NCBI RefSeq assembly: GCF_004363075.1
Contig: NZ_SNYN01000009.1
Coordinates: 91,367 to 155,366, forward strand
Reading direction: 5' to 3'
Length of the DNA: 64,000 nt
Source: Actinorugispora endophytica
Lineage (GTDB): Bacteria > Actinomycetota > Actinomycetes > Streptosporangiales > Streptosporangiaceae
A program made the position numbers and the translations under genes. A model generated the notes under the pieces. It ran no database searches and had not been told where the DNA came from. It saw only the letters and a program-made list of their open reading frames with translations. Below are positions 36,576 through 44,980 of this stretch, piece after piece (position 1 is the stretch's first letter; each line of letters begins with the position of its first letter).

Positions 36576-37715
36576 TCAATTCCCCCTCGTGACGGCGCGC
36601 CCCCGGTGGTAGACGGCCCGGACGGCGAGGTCGTCGTCCAGGACGACGACGTCGGCGTAGCGGCCTGTCTCGAGGACGCCCGCGTCGGCGAGACGGAGCG
36701 CGGCCGCCGGGGTGCCGGAGGCCGCGCGCAGGGCGTCGACCGGTGCGGCGTCCAGGTCGCGGACGGCGCGGCGGACGGCCTCGGGGAGGACGATGGTGCT
36801 GCTGGCGATCGCGCCGGTGTCCGTCAACCGGGCCTCGCCGCCGTCCACGCGGACGCGCAGTCTGCCAAGAGTGTATTCGCCGTCGCCGAGTCCGGTCGCC
36901 GCCATGGCGTCGGTGACCAGGGCCAGCCGGTGGGGGCCGACGGTGTCGCGGACCAGCCGGGCGGCACCGGGATGGACGTGGACGCCGTCGTTGATCAGCT
37001 CCACGGTCACCCGCTCGTCGTTGAGCGCCGCGGCGATGGGGCCCGGCTCCCGGTGGTGCAGCGGGCGCATCTGGTTGTAGATGTGCGTGGCGACGGTGGA
37101 GCCGGCGTCGAAGGCCGCGCGGGTCTGGTCGTACGTGGCCTCGGTGTGCCCCACGGCCGCGACCACGCCCTCCGACACGGCCGCGCGGACCAGGTCGAGC
37201 GCGCCGGGCAGTTCGGGGGCGAGCGTGACCATCCGGACGTGTCCGCGCCCGGCGTCGAGGATCCGCCGGAACTCGGCGGTGTCGGGGTCGCGCAGCAGCG
37301 CGGGGTCGTGCGCGCCGCACTTGCCCGTCGAGATGTAGGGGCCCTCCAGGTAGATCCCGGCGAGTTCGCCGGAGTCGCACAGCTCGGCCAGGACCGAGAC
37401 CTGGCGCAGGGTGTCCTCCGGGGTCGCCGCGACCAGCCCGCCCAGCAGCGAGGTCACGCCGTGCGCCCGGTTGAATTCGACGACGGCCATCGCGCGCTCG
37501 GGGTCGGCGTCGGTGAAGGAGGCGCCCGCGCCGCCGTGGATGTGGATGTCGACGAGTCCCGGGGCGAGCAGGCGGCCGCCGATGTCGACGGTCCCGGCCG
37601 GGTCGTGCGGTGCGGGCCCCGAGCCGATCGCCGCGATCCGCTCGCCCCCGATCCGCAGCCACCCGTCGGTGATCCCGTCGGCGGTGACCACCCGGGCGTT
37701 CACCAGCGTACTCAT
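36576..37715 (-). CDS. nagA: N-acetylglucosamine-6-phosphate deacetylase
   Basis: This 379-residue amidohydrolase converts GlcNAc-6-P to GlcN-6-P. The metal site motif DIHIHGG, the LEGPYIS loop with its glutamate, VGHTEATYDQ, THIYNQMRPLHHREPG and LVTDAMAATG are all present. It lies far from the PTS genes but completes the pathway to the SIS-domain deaminase. ATG 37715 is preceded by AGGAGGATTCC. No dre-like site is visible upstream. Confidence 0.95.
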   Translation of the reverse strand: MSTLVNARVVTADGITDGWLRIGGERIAAIGSGPAPHDPAGTVDIGGRLLAPGLVDIHIHGGAGASFTDADPERAMAVVEFNRAHGVTSLLGGLVAATPEDTLRQVSVLAELCDSGELAGIYLEGPYISTGKCGAHDPALLRDPDTAEFRRILDAGRGHVRMVTLAPELPGALDLVRAAVSEGVVAAVGHTEATYDQTRAAFDAGSTVATHIYNQMRPLHHREPGPIAAALNDERVTVELINDGVHVHPGAARLVRDTVGPHRLALVTDAMAATGLGDGEYTLGRLRVRVDGGEARLTDTGAIASSTIVLPEAVRRAVRDLDAAPVDALRAASGTPAAALRLADAGVLETGRYADVVVLDDDLAVRAVYHRGRAVTRGN

Positions 37716-37806
37716 GTGCGTGGAATCCTCCTAGTGGCCCTCGTCACCCGATCGCGCCGACAAAACCGTCGATCACGCATTGACGATATCCCCGCGCCCA
37801 CTCATC

Positions 37807-37893
37807 ATGGTGTACATGTCCGCCGGTGAGCTGCTCGTCCAGCGCCTGCATGTCGATCTGCGACAGCAGGCGAGCGCACTCTGTCGTAGTTAG
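37807..37893 (+). CDS. Cysteine-type regulatory leader peptide (uORF)
   Basis: A 28-codon frame (ATG 37807; inner ATG 37816 gives 25 codons) ends RLHVDLRQQASALCRS. The HVDL and SALCR signatures match the short leader peptides annotated upstream of sulfur-metabolism genes in actinobacteria, where stalling at the cysteine codon is thought to sense cysteine. TTGACG at 37780-37785 followed by CATCAT at 37803-37808 would place transcription near the inner ATG. A hairpin follows, and then the FMN reductase gene. Confidence 0.7.
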   Translation: MVYMSAGELLVQRLHVDLRQQASALCRS

Positions 37894-37896
37894 CGT

Positions 37897-37929
37897 CAGT
37901 GGCGGGGCCTAGTGCCCCCTTCGCCACTG
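37897..37929 (+). promoter_or_regulatory. Putative attenuator hairpin after the leader peptide
   Basis: CAGTGGCG (37897-37904) pairs with CGCCACTG (37922-37929), and GGGC pairs with GCCC inside. It begins four bases after the leader stop codon, where a ribosome paused at the cysteine codon would interfere with folding. Confidence 0.6.
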
Positions 37930-38098
37930 CGGTTTCCCTACGCGCGCCCGCAACCCCCGGCCCGCACCGATCTCCAGTGATCGTGAACGCGCGCATGCCG
38001 TCGTGCCCAGGGAAACCCGACCGTCGCCCCCGTTTCCCGACGACTTCCCGCGCTACGCCCCCACGCGGCCCCGAGGCCGTGTTCACCTGGAGACCACC

Positions 38099-38614
38099 AT
38101 GACCTTCACCGTGCTCGTCGCCGCCCCCGAAGCCCGCTCCGCCCTGCGCGCCGCTGCCGTGCACGCCGCCGACGCGGTCGCCGCGCACACCAGCGCCGCA
38201 GCGGACATCAATGTCGTCGACCTCGCCGAACTGGGCCCGGCGCTGCTCGCGTCCACCCCCGAGGGCGCCGTCGCGGACGCGCTCGCCCGGGTCGCCGAGG
38301 GCGACGTGCTGATCGTGGCGACCCCGCAGGTGCACGGCAGCTACACCGGGTTGCTCAAGGTCTTCCTGGACCGCGTCCCCGAACTGGGCCTCGCGCACAC
38401 CATCGCGCTGCCGATGGCGGTTGTGGAAGACCTGCGCAACGGGCGCAACATCGAGGACGACCTGCGCGTGCTGCTGTCCGACCTCGGCGCCTGGGTGGCG
38501 GAGCCGGGCCTGCTGCTGGCCGGTTCCGAACTCGCCGAGCCGCTCGGCGTCATCGACGCCTGGGCCGAGGTCGCCGCCCCCGCCCTCCGACAGGCCCTCG
38601 CCGTCGCGGTCTAG
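38099..38614 (+). CDS. NADPH-dependent FMN reductase (SsuE/MsuE-like)
   Basis: This 171-residue flavodoxin-fold reductase has the PQVHGSYTGLLKVFLDRV segment of the FMN-reductase family. Such enzymes supply reduced FMN to sulfonate monooxygenases and are typically made when sulfur is short, which fits the cysteine-type leader peptide upstream. No sulfonate monooxygenase gene is adjacent. ATG 38099 follows CTGGAGACCACC. Its TAG stop starts repeat copy C. Confidence 0.82.
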   Translation: MTFTVLVAAPEARSALRAAAVHAADAVAAHTSAAADINVVDLAELGPALLASTPEGAVADALARVAEGDVLIVATPQVHGSYTGLLKVFLDRVPELGLAHTIALPMAVVEDLRNGRNIEDDLRVLLSDLGAWVAEPGLLLAGSELAEPLGVIDAWAEVAAPALRQALAVAV

Positions 38615-38810
38615 GGAGGACCGGGCGCGGGGGTGTTCGGGGGCCGGTCCCGCCCTCGCTCGGAATGATCACGGGCTTTCCGCCCTTCCCGGCCCCGAGA
38701 CGGGCAGAACGCTCAAGACCGTCGACGGAACCCTCACACGCAGCGGACGTCGTGGGCGCGGCCCCGACCGGCCCCCGCCGTCGCCGCCTCCCGAGGGGCG
38801 CCGGCGTCAC
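38612..38810 (-). repeat. Dispersed hairpin repeat, copy C (stem-loop 2 + arm)
   Basis: Starting at the TAG of the FMN reductase gene, this copy has a short lead similar to the spacer of copy D, then stem-loop 2 (arms 38673-38685 and 38702-38714, loop TTCCCGGCCCCGAGAC) and an inverted arm ending near 38810, 12 bases before the stop of the opposing transporter gene. The right stem arm has decayed at several positions compared with A and D. Confidence 0.8.
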
Positions 38811-38821
38811 GGTCATCGCGT

Positions 38822-39727
38822 TCAGGGCCCCGGGGCGGCCGCGCGCAGGCGGGTGGTCTCCTCCTCGACCCGGCTCGCGGTGCCGCGCACCAGGGCGACC
38901 ACCACCAGGGTCAGGGCGAGGCCGAGGACGCGGAAGGTCAGCGGAAGCGGTTCGGCCGGCAGCCGCTCGGCGAAGACGACGGTGCCGAAGACCACCATGA
39001 AGACGTTGCCCAGCACGTTCGCCACCGGCGCGGTCACCGAGGCGCGGGCGCGCTGCATCGAGGTCTGGAAGAGCGCGATCCCCACCGCCCAGCCCAGTGC
39101 GTACAGGTAGGGGAAAGGGGAGAGCAGCACCGGTACGGCGGCGTCGACGATCCCCCGTTCGGCCAGCAGCCCGCCGATGCCCTTGCCCTGCAGGCCCGCG
39201 ACCCCCTGGGCCAGGCCGGCGGCCCCGCCCATGACCGCCGCCGAGACGTTCCGTCCCCCGCCCCCGGCCAGGGCCATCCCGCCCACGCACACGACGAGGG
39301 TGACCGCGCTGACCGTCAGCAACAGGGGGACGCCCGCGGTGGTCCCGGCCGCGCGGTCGCCCGATCCCAGGGACAGGCCGAGCAGGAGCAGCGCCGGCGG
39401 CATCAGGCCCAGTGCCAGGACCTCGCCGCGGGTGACGCTCTGGCGCTGGGCGACGGCCAGCAGCAGGAGCATCAGCGCGATGCCGCCCGCGAAGGCCGGC
39501 TGCACGACCGACACCGGTGCGAGCCCGAGCGAGACGACCAGTCCCACGCTGCCCAGAGCCGCCAGCGCGCACCCGCACAGCCAGTGGACGTCCCCGAGCA
39601 GGACGCGGGCCAGGCGCAGCGGGTGGCGGACGCTGATGTCGGCCGAGCGGTGCAGCGCCCGCTGCTCCACCGCCAGGCCGATGCTGTAGACCGCGGCCGA
39701 GACCAGCGCGGTGATCAGGCCCGTCAC
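38822..39727 (-). CDS. DMT-family (EamA-like) membrane transporter
   Basis: This 301-residue protein has about nine or ten hydrophobic segments, with SAAVYSIGLAVEQRAL at the start, LAPVSVVQPAFAGGIAL and ARASVTAPVANVLGN typical of drug/metabolite-type transporters without a characterised substrate. The GTG at 39727 has AAAGG ten bases upstream; an upstream frame to 39892 is probably non-coding. It converges on the FMN reductase gene across repeat C. Confidence 0.75.
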   Translation of the reverse strand: MTGLITALVSAAVYSIGLAVEQRALHRSADISVRHPLRLARVLLGDVHWLCGCALAALGSVGLVVSLGLAPVSVVQPAFAGGIALMLLLLAVAQRQSVTRGEVLALGLMPPALLLLGLSLGSGDRAAGTTAGVPLLLTVSAVTLVVCVGGMALAGGGGRNVSAAVMGGAAGLAQGVAGLQGKGIGGLLAERGIVDAAVPVLLSPFPYLYALGWAVGIALFQTSMQRARASVTAPVANVLGNVFMVVFGTVVFAERLPAEPLPLTFRVLGLALTLVVVALVRGTASRVEEETTRLRAAAPGP

Positions 39728-39878
39728 GTATGGCCGCCTTTCACGGAATCGGGGAGAACCTGTTTTCGGCCGGTGTTCCGGCCGTTCGGCCCCGGCCGCG
39801 CTATCCGGGGGTTCGGCTCCGGAGGAGGCCGAGTCCGCTGGGGGAGGTCCGGGGCGGGGCCGGACCCGGACAGGTGCC

Positions 39879-39909
39879 TTGACCGTCCTCATGCAACACG
39901 TTCTAGTCT
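39879..39909 (+). promoter_or_regulatory. Envelope-block promoter with AACACGTTCTA box (site 1)
   Basis: TTGACC (39879-39884) and TAGTCT (39904-39909) are 19 bases apart, and AACACGTTCTA (39895-39905) runs into the -10. It lies 45 bases before the SGNH gene. The same 11-mer recurs, inverted, at 51866-51876. Confidence 0.55.
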
Positions 39910-39954
39910 GGTGGTGCCGGGCGGTCCGGGCAAGGGGCGGGGCCCGCCTCCGAG

Positions 39955-41454
39955 ATGTCGCGGTGGGGGAGGGGCGCTGAACTGAAGACCGAGAGCAAAG
40001 GCCGCTCCTCAGCGCTCGGCCTGTTCGGGGTCGTGGTGGCGGCGATGGCCGTCACCATGGTCCTGCTGCGGTCCCTCACCGGGGACCTCCTGGTCGAGGA
40101 GGCCCCCGCCCCCGAGCAGGAGGCGCCGACGGGCGGCTGGACGGCGCCCGGGGGCACGGTCAGGATCATGGTCGCCGGGGACTCCTTCGTCCAGGGCAGC
40201 AGCGGCGACTTCACCTGGCGCTACCGGCTGTGGGAGCACCTCACCGGGAGCGCGGCGCCGGACGTGGACTTCGTCGGCCCCCGCGCCGACCTGTTCGACG
40301 TCGGCACCGGCGAGTACGGGGACGACCGCTACGCCGTCGCCGACTTCGACACCGACCACGCCGGGGTCTGGGGCTCCACCACCGGGAACGTCGCGGAGCG
40401 GATCGGGGCGGAGACGGTCGGGGCCGAACCGCACTACCTGCTGCTGATGGTCGGCGCCAACGACATCGTGGGCGGCTCGACCGCCTCCGAGGCCCTGGAG
40501 GGGGTGCGCGACATCGTGACCGCCGCGCGGGTGGCCAGGGGGGACGTCCGGGTGGTGCTGGGCGAGCTCCCGCCGATGTGGGGCACCGACCACGACCAGG
40601 AGGTCAACACCGTCATCGGCGAGTACAACGCCGGGCTCCCGGTGCTCGCCGGCCAGCTCACCGGCGCGGAGTCGCCGGTGGTGGTGGCCCGCTCGGCCGC
40701 CGACTACGCGCCGGCCGACGACAACTGGGACACCACGCACCCCAACGCGCGGGGGGAGGTCAAGATCGCCGCGGCCTTCGCGGACGCCCTCGCCGAGCCG
40801 CTGGGCCTGGGCGAGCCCTACCCCCGCCCGCTGCCCGACGTGCCGGTCGGACCCCGGACCGCGCCCGTGCCGCGGGCCGAACGGGTGGCCGACGGGGTGC
40901 GGCTGAGCTGGGACCCGGTTCCGGGCGCCACCCGCTACGAGGTCTCCCGGCGCCGCGCCGCACCCGACCCGGACGAGTGGGTCCTGGCGGGCGGCGCCGT
41001 CGAGGGAGCGGGAGGCCAGGAGCGCGGTGCGGTGGTCACGGGCCTGTTCGCCGGAGCCGCGTACGAGTTCCGGGTCCGCTCCTTCAAGGGCGGCGACGCC
41101 GGGCGGACCTCCGAGGTGCTCCGGTTCGAGCTGGACGACGACCCGCCGCCCGCGCCGGCCGGGGTCCGGGTCGCGGACGGGGCCCTGGAGTGGGAGGGCG
41201 TGCGCGAGGCCACCCACTACGCGGTGTGGCGCCGCCCCCTGGAGTGCGGGACCGGCCCCGACCCGTCCTGCGCCCCCGCCGACGACGGTCCCGTCGGCAC
41301 CGGCACGGGGTGGGAGGCGGTCGCCGTGGTCCGCGACGCCGAGCACTGGACGATCGCCCCGGGCCCCGCGCCCGGCTACGAGCTCGCGGTGCGCGCCCAC
41401 CGGGACTACATCGAAGGCGGCGTCTCGGAGCCGGTGCGGGAGCCCCGGCGATGA
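39955..41454 (+). CDS. Membrane-anchored SGNH/GDSL hydrolase with fibronectin type III domains
   Basis: This 499-residue protein has an N-terminal signal anchor (about 20-45) and an extracellular SGNH hydrolase domain (about 65-290) with GDSF (block I serine), VGANDIVGG (block III) and WDTTHPNARGE (catalytic Asp and His). Two FnIII-like domains follow (about 300-390 and 395-490). It could deacylate a surface polysaccharide. It starts the rightward envelope group. Confidence 0.82.
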   Translation: MSRWGRGAELKTESKGRSSALGLFGVVVAAMAVTMVLLRSLTGDLLVEEAPAPEQEAPTGGWTAPGGTVRIMVAGDSFVQGSSGDFTWRYRLWEHLTGSAAPDVDFVGPRADLFDVGTGEYGDDRYAVADFDTDHAGVWGSTTGNVAERIGAETVGAEPHYLLLMVGANDIVGGSTASEALEGVRDIVTAARVARGDVRVVLGELPPMWGTDHDQEVNTVIGEYNAGLPVLAGQLTGAESPVVVARSAADYAPADDNWDTTHPNARGEVKIAAAFADALAEPLGLGEPYPRPLPDVPVGPRTAPVPRAERVADGVRLSWDPVPGATRYEVSRRRAAPDPDEWVLAGGAVEGAGGQERGAVVTGLFAGAAYEFRVRSFKGGDAGRTSEVLRFELDDDPPPAPAGVRVADGALEWEGVREATHYAVWRRPLECGTGPDPSCAPADDGPVGTGTGWEAVAVVRDAEHWTIAPGPAPGYELAVRAHRDYIEGGVSEPVREPRR

Positions 41455-41475
41455 TCCCGACACCGGAGTCCTGAC

Positions 41476-43332
41476 ATGCCCGCCCCGGGAAGCGCCGACA
41501 TCAGGGCCGCCGACCACGGAGGAGGCCGCGTGCGCCACGGAAGCAGGGCCGCCCTCGCGCGGTGGGCGCCGCTGGGCACGGGACTGGCGGCGGGGGCGCT
41601 GGCGCTCGGCCCCGCGCTGGGGCCGGGGTACGTGCTGCGCTACGACATGGTGTTCGTCCCCGACGCGCCGCTGACGGCCGTCACCCTGGGCGGCGGGGGC
41701 GGCTTCCCCCGGGCGGTGCCCAGCGACGCCGTGGCGGCGCTCCTGGGGCGGGTGCTGCCCGGGGACCTGGTGCAGGCGCTCGCCCTGCTCGCGGTCTTCG
41801 CGGTCGGCGCGGCCGGGGCGGCGCGGCTGGTGCCGGGACCGCGCCTGGCGCCCCGGATCGCGGCCGCCCTGTTCTACGTGTGGAACCCCTTCCTCGCCGA
41901 GCGGCTGCTGCTCGGCCAGTGGGCGGTGCTCCTGGGGTACGCGGGGCTGCCCTGGGTGCTGCGGGCGGCGGTCCGCCTGCGCGGGGCGCGCGACGCGCCC
42001 CGGCTGGTCGTCGCGCTGCTCCCGGCCGCGGTCGGAGGCTTCTCCTCGGTCCTGCTGTCCGGGCTCGTCGCACTGCCCGCGGCGGCGGCGCGCCCGTGGC
42101 GGCGGGCGGTGGCCGTCGCGGCCGTGGTCGCGGGCTGCCTGGCCGTGGTCGCGCTGCCGTGGCTGGTTCCGGCGCTGTCCAGCGCGGCGGGCACCGATCC
42201 GGCGGCCGTCGACCTGTTCGCGGCGCGCGCGGACACGCCTTTCGGGGTCGCGGCCTCGCTGCTGTCCCTGGGCGGCGTCTGGAACGCCCAGGCCGTCCCG
42301 CCAGGCTTCGGGGACGCGGCGGGCGCGGCGGGACGGCTCCTGCTGTCGCTGGCGGCCCTGGCGGGGTGGGGGTGGCTGCTGGCCCGGGGGCCCCGTCCGG
42401 ACTTCGCCGCCGCGCTGACGGCCGCGGCCGCCGCCGGGTTCACGATCGCGCTGGCCGGGTCGGGCGGGCCGGGGCGGGAGGTCCTGCGCGCGATGGTCGG
42501 ACTGTGGCCGGGCTTCGGCCCGTTGCGCGACGGCCAGCTGTACGTCGCCCCCCTCGCGCTGCTCCAGGCGGTCGGTCTCGCCGGCGCGGTGCTGTGGCTG
42601 GTACGGCCCGACGCGCGGCGCGGGGCGGCCGCGGCGGGCCGGACCGCGGCGGTGCTCGTCTCGCTGGCGCCGCTGGTGCTGCTGCCGGGGCTGGCGTGGG
42701 GCGCGGCGGGGACGCTCCGGCCGGTCGAGTACCCGGCCGAGTGGATCCGGGTGCAGCGGCTGGTGAACGACGACCCGGCGCCCGGCGCGCTGCTGTCGCT
42801 GCCCTGGAGCGCCTACCGGGGGTTCGGGGGAGCCGACGGGGGCGGGACCGTGGTGCTCGACCCGGCGGTGAAGCTGTTCGGCCGTCGGGTCGTGTGGAAC
42901 GACGAGTTGAGGGTGCGCGACGGCGGCGAGGTCCGCGTCGTCCGGGGCGAGGACCCGCTCGCCCGCGAGATCGCCCCGCTGATCGGGGCGGACGCGGCTC
43001 CGCGCGAGGACGCCGGCCTCGCCGGGCGCCTCGGCGCGCTGGGCGTGCGGTACGTCCTCGTCGACCACGCCAACTCCCCTGACGAGAACAGGTTCCGGCT
43101 TTCCGGGCACGGTCTTGAGACCGTTCACTCGGGTCGGTTCCTCACCCTCCTCGAAGTTCCGGACAAGCACGTGGAAGCGGAAACCAGCGGCCTCACGGCG
43201 GCGGCCGCGGTTGGCTGGTCGGTTACGGTTGGGGCAATCCTCTGGTCAATCGCTGTATCAGGTTCTAGTCTCGTTCCCATGCCCCGGACCCCCGGGGGGC
43301 AGGCCTTGCGGCGGAAGGAGAGCACGAAGTGA
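41476..43332 (+). CDS. Polytopic membrane protein, GT-C glycosyltransferase-like
   Basis: This 618-residue protein has about ten membrane segments and a C-terminal extracellular part. LFYVWNPFLAERLLLGQWAV followed by GYAGLPWVL resembles the FALSPRVL...ELQPTMLLPWVL region of the AftD-type protein downstream, and an early Tyr-Asp pair (LRYDMVFVPDAP) sits where GT-C enzymes hold their catalytic aspartate. A polyprenyl-phosphate sugar transferase is likely; the exact donor is unknown. Its stop overlaps the next gene by four bases. Confidence 0.65.
   Translation: MPAPGSADIRAADHGGGRVRHGSRAALARWAPLGTGLAAGALALGPALGPGYVLRYDMVFVPDAPLTAVTLGGGGGFPRAVPSDAVAALLGRVLPGDLVQALALLAVFAVGAAGAARLVPGPRLAPRIAAALFYVWNPFLAERLLLGQWAVLLGYAGLPWVLRAAVRLRGARDAPRLVVALLPAAVGGFSSVLLSGLVALPAAAARPWRRAVAVAAVVAGCLAVVALPWLVPALSSAAGTDPAAVDLFAARADTPFGVAASLLSLGGVWNAQAVPPGFGDAAGAAGRLLLSLAALAGWGWLLARGPRPDFAAALTAAAAAGFTIALAGSGGPGREVLRAMVGLWPGFGPLRDGQLYVAPLALLQAVGLAGAVLWLVRPDARRGAAAAGRTAAVLVSLAPLVLLPGLAWGAAGTLRPVEYPAEWIRVQRLVNDDPAPGALLSLPWSAYRGFGGADGGGTVVLDPAVKLFGRRVVWNDELRVRDGGEVRVVRGEDPLAREIAPLIGADAAPREDAGLAGRLGALGVRYVLVDHANSPDENRFRLSGHGLETVHSGRFLTLLEVPDKHVEAETSGLTAAAAVGWSVTVGAILWSIAVSGSSLVPMPRTPGGQALRRKESTK
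43243..43271 (+). promoter_or_regulatory. Internal promoter with ATCAGGTTCTA box (site 2)
   Basis: TGGTCA (43243-43248) and TAGTCT (43266-43271) are 17 bases apart within the end of the preceding gene, 57 bases before the DUF2613 gene. ATCAGGTTCTA (43257-43267) resembles the box of site 1. Confidence 0.45.
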
Positions 43333-43469
43333 TCAAGATATTGGCCGCGTGCGCCATCGGCGCCGCCCTCGCGGGCGTCGCGACCTTCACGATGACCAGC
43401 ATCGCGGTCAGCACCACCACCTCCAGCGAGCCGGTCAACGAGACCCTCTACAACTACGGCGACAGGTAG
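43329..43469 (+). CDS. DUF2613-like small membrane peptide
   Basis: This 46-residue peptide starts with GTG overlapping the previous stop (GTGA). It has one hydrophobic segment (LAACAIGAALAGVATFT) and ends in NETLYNYGDR. The size, single membrane segment and terminal YGDR fit DUF2613, whose mycobacterial member is encoded next to aftD. Here the AftD-type gene lies 1.5 kb downstream in the same group. Confidence 0.65.
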   Translation: MIKILAACAIGAALAGVATFTMTSIAVSTTTSSEPVNETLYNYGDR

Positions 43470-43657
43470 CCGCTGTCCGGGCGGCCCGGCCCGCGGCGCG
43501 GGGGCCGCCTGGGAGGCGACGCGTTCCCCCCGGAGCCCCGCACGGCCGGAATGCGCTTCCGGCGACCCCCGGACCTCCTACTCCGGGTGTCCTGTCCATC
43601 GCCTCGTGTGAGCGCCCGTTCGCCCCGAAGGCCGTCGGCGGAACCTCAGGAGAGCAC

Positions 43658-44980
43658 GTGGTCTTCCACCAAACACCTCTGCCGGGACTCATGGACGACC
43701 CGGCCCCGGACGGTCCCGTCCCGCCCGGGGGCCTCCTCTTCGGCCCGCCCGCCCGCATCCCGGTGCGGAGCGGCCGGACCGCGCCCCCGCCGCGGGAGGA
43801 ACCGCGCCTGGACGGCGTCCGGATCGCGATGCTCAACTGGCGGGACCCCTGGCAGGCCGCCGCCGGCGGCGCCGAGGAGTACGCCTGGCGGATCAGCCGG
43901 CACCTCGCGGCCAGGGGCGCCGGAGTGGTGTTCGTGACCAGCAGGGAGCGCGGGCAGGCGCGCGCCGAGACCCGCGACGGCATCGTCATCCGCCGCATGG
44001 GCGGCAGGTTCACCGTCTACCCGCTGGTGGTGCTGTGGCTGCTGCTGTGGCGCGGCGAGTTCCACGCGGCCTTCGACTGCATGAACGGCGTCCCGTTCTT
44101 CTCCCGGCTGGTGCTGCCCCGCCGCACCCGCGTCATCAGCGTCGTGCACCACGTGCACGACCTGCAGTTCAACGCCTACTTCAGCCGGCCGCTCGCCTGG
44201 CTGGGCAGGTTCGTCGAGAGCAGTGTCGCCAGCCGGGTGTACGCCTCCTGCCCCACGGTCACCGTCTCGGAGTCCTCCCGCCGCGCCATGCGCGAGAAGC
44301 TGCGCTGGCGCGCGCCCATCTCGATCGTGCACAACGGCCGCCCGCAGAGCCGGCCCGTCTCGCCCGTCCACGCGGCCGGCGAGGACGAGATGGGGTCGCC
44401 CGCCATCGTCAGCCTCGGCCGCCTCGTCGTGCAGAAGCGGGTCACCCGCGTCGTGGACGCCGCCGCCGAGCTGCGCGCGCGCTGGCCCGGCCTGCGGGTG
44501 CACGTCGTCGGCCGGGGCCCCGAGAGCGTCCCGCTGGCCGCCCAGGTCGAGCGTCGCGGCCTCGGATCGGCGGTCCGCCTGCACGGCTTCCTGCCCGAGG
44601 ACGAGAAGAACGCGGTCCTGGCCGGTTCGCTGCTGCACGTCACCGCCTCGGAGTTCGAGGGCTGGGGGCTCACCGTCATCGAGGCCGCCGGCCTGGGCGT
44701 GCCCACGGTCGCCTACGACGTGGACGGCCTGCGCGACTCGGTGCGACACGGCGAGACGGGCTGGCTGGTCCGCGAGGGCGAGGACCTCGCCGACGTGATC
44801 GCGCACGCGCTCGACGAGCTCGGCGACCCCGTGCGCGCCGCCGAGATCCGCCGCGCCTGCCGCGAGTGGGCCGCGGGGTTCACCTGGGAGCGCAGCGGCC
44901 GGGCCATGACCCGGCTGCTCGTCGACGTCCTCGACGGAACCGCCGACGCCGGTGCCGACCGGCAGGGAGAGCACCGGTGA
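43658..44980 (+). CDS. GT4-family glycosyltransferase
   Basis: This 440-residue protein has the two Rossmann-like domains of GT-B enzymes: AAGGAEEYAWRISRHLAARG near the N-terminus for the acceptor side, VSLGRLVVQKRV at the linker and EFEGWGLTVIEAAGLGVPTV, the EX7E donor motif, near the C-terminus. It probably transfers a sugar from a nucleotide donor to a lipid-linked glycan on the cytoplasmic face. GTG 43658 has AGGAG six bases upstream; the stop overlaps the AftD start (GTGA). Confidence 0.85.
   Translation: MVFHQTPLPGLMDDPAPDGPVPPGGLLFGPPARIPVRSGRTAPPPREEPRLDGVRIAMLNWRDPWQAAAGGAEEYAWRISRHLAARGAGVVFVTSRERGQARAETRDGIVIRRMGGRFTVYPLVVLWLLLWRGEFHAAFDCMNGVPFFSRLVLPRRTRVISVVHHVHDLQFNAYFSRPLAWLGRFVESSVASRVYASCPTVTVSESSRRAMREKLRWRAPISIVHNGRPQSRPVSPVHAAGEDEMGSPAIVSLGRLVVQKRVTRVVDAAAELRARWPGLRVHVVGRGPESVPLAAQVERRGLGSAVRLHGFLPEDEKNAVLAGSLLHVTASEFEGWGLTVIEAAGLGVPTVAYDVDGLRDSVRHGETGWLVREGEDLADVIAHALDELGDPVRAAEIRRACREWAAGFTWERSGRAMTRLLVDVLDGTADAGADRQGEHR

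Noticed and set aside
37716..37800. A dre site in front of nagA
   Set aside because: No stretch in the upstream region matched the DasR consensus well enough, although nagA belongs to this regulon in Streptomyces.
38612..38810. Repeat copy C as an ordinary convergent terminator
   Set aside because: It may act as one, but its arm and loop sequences recur at three other sites in different gene orientations, which a simple terminator does not explain.
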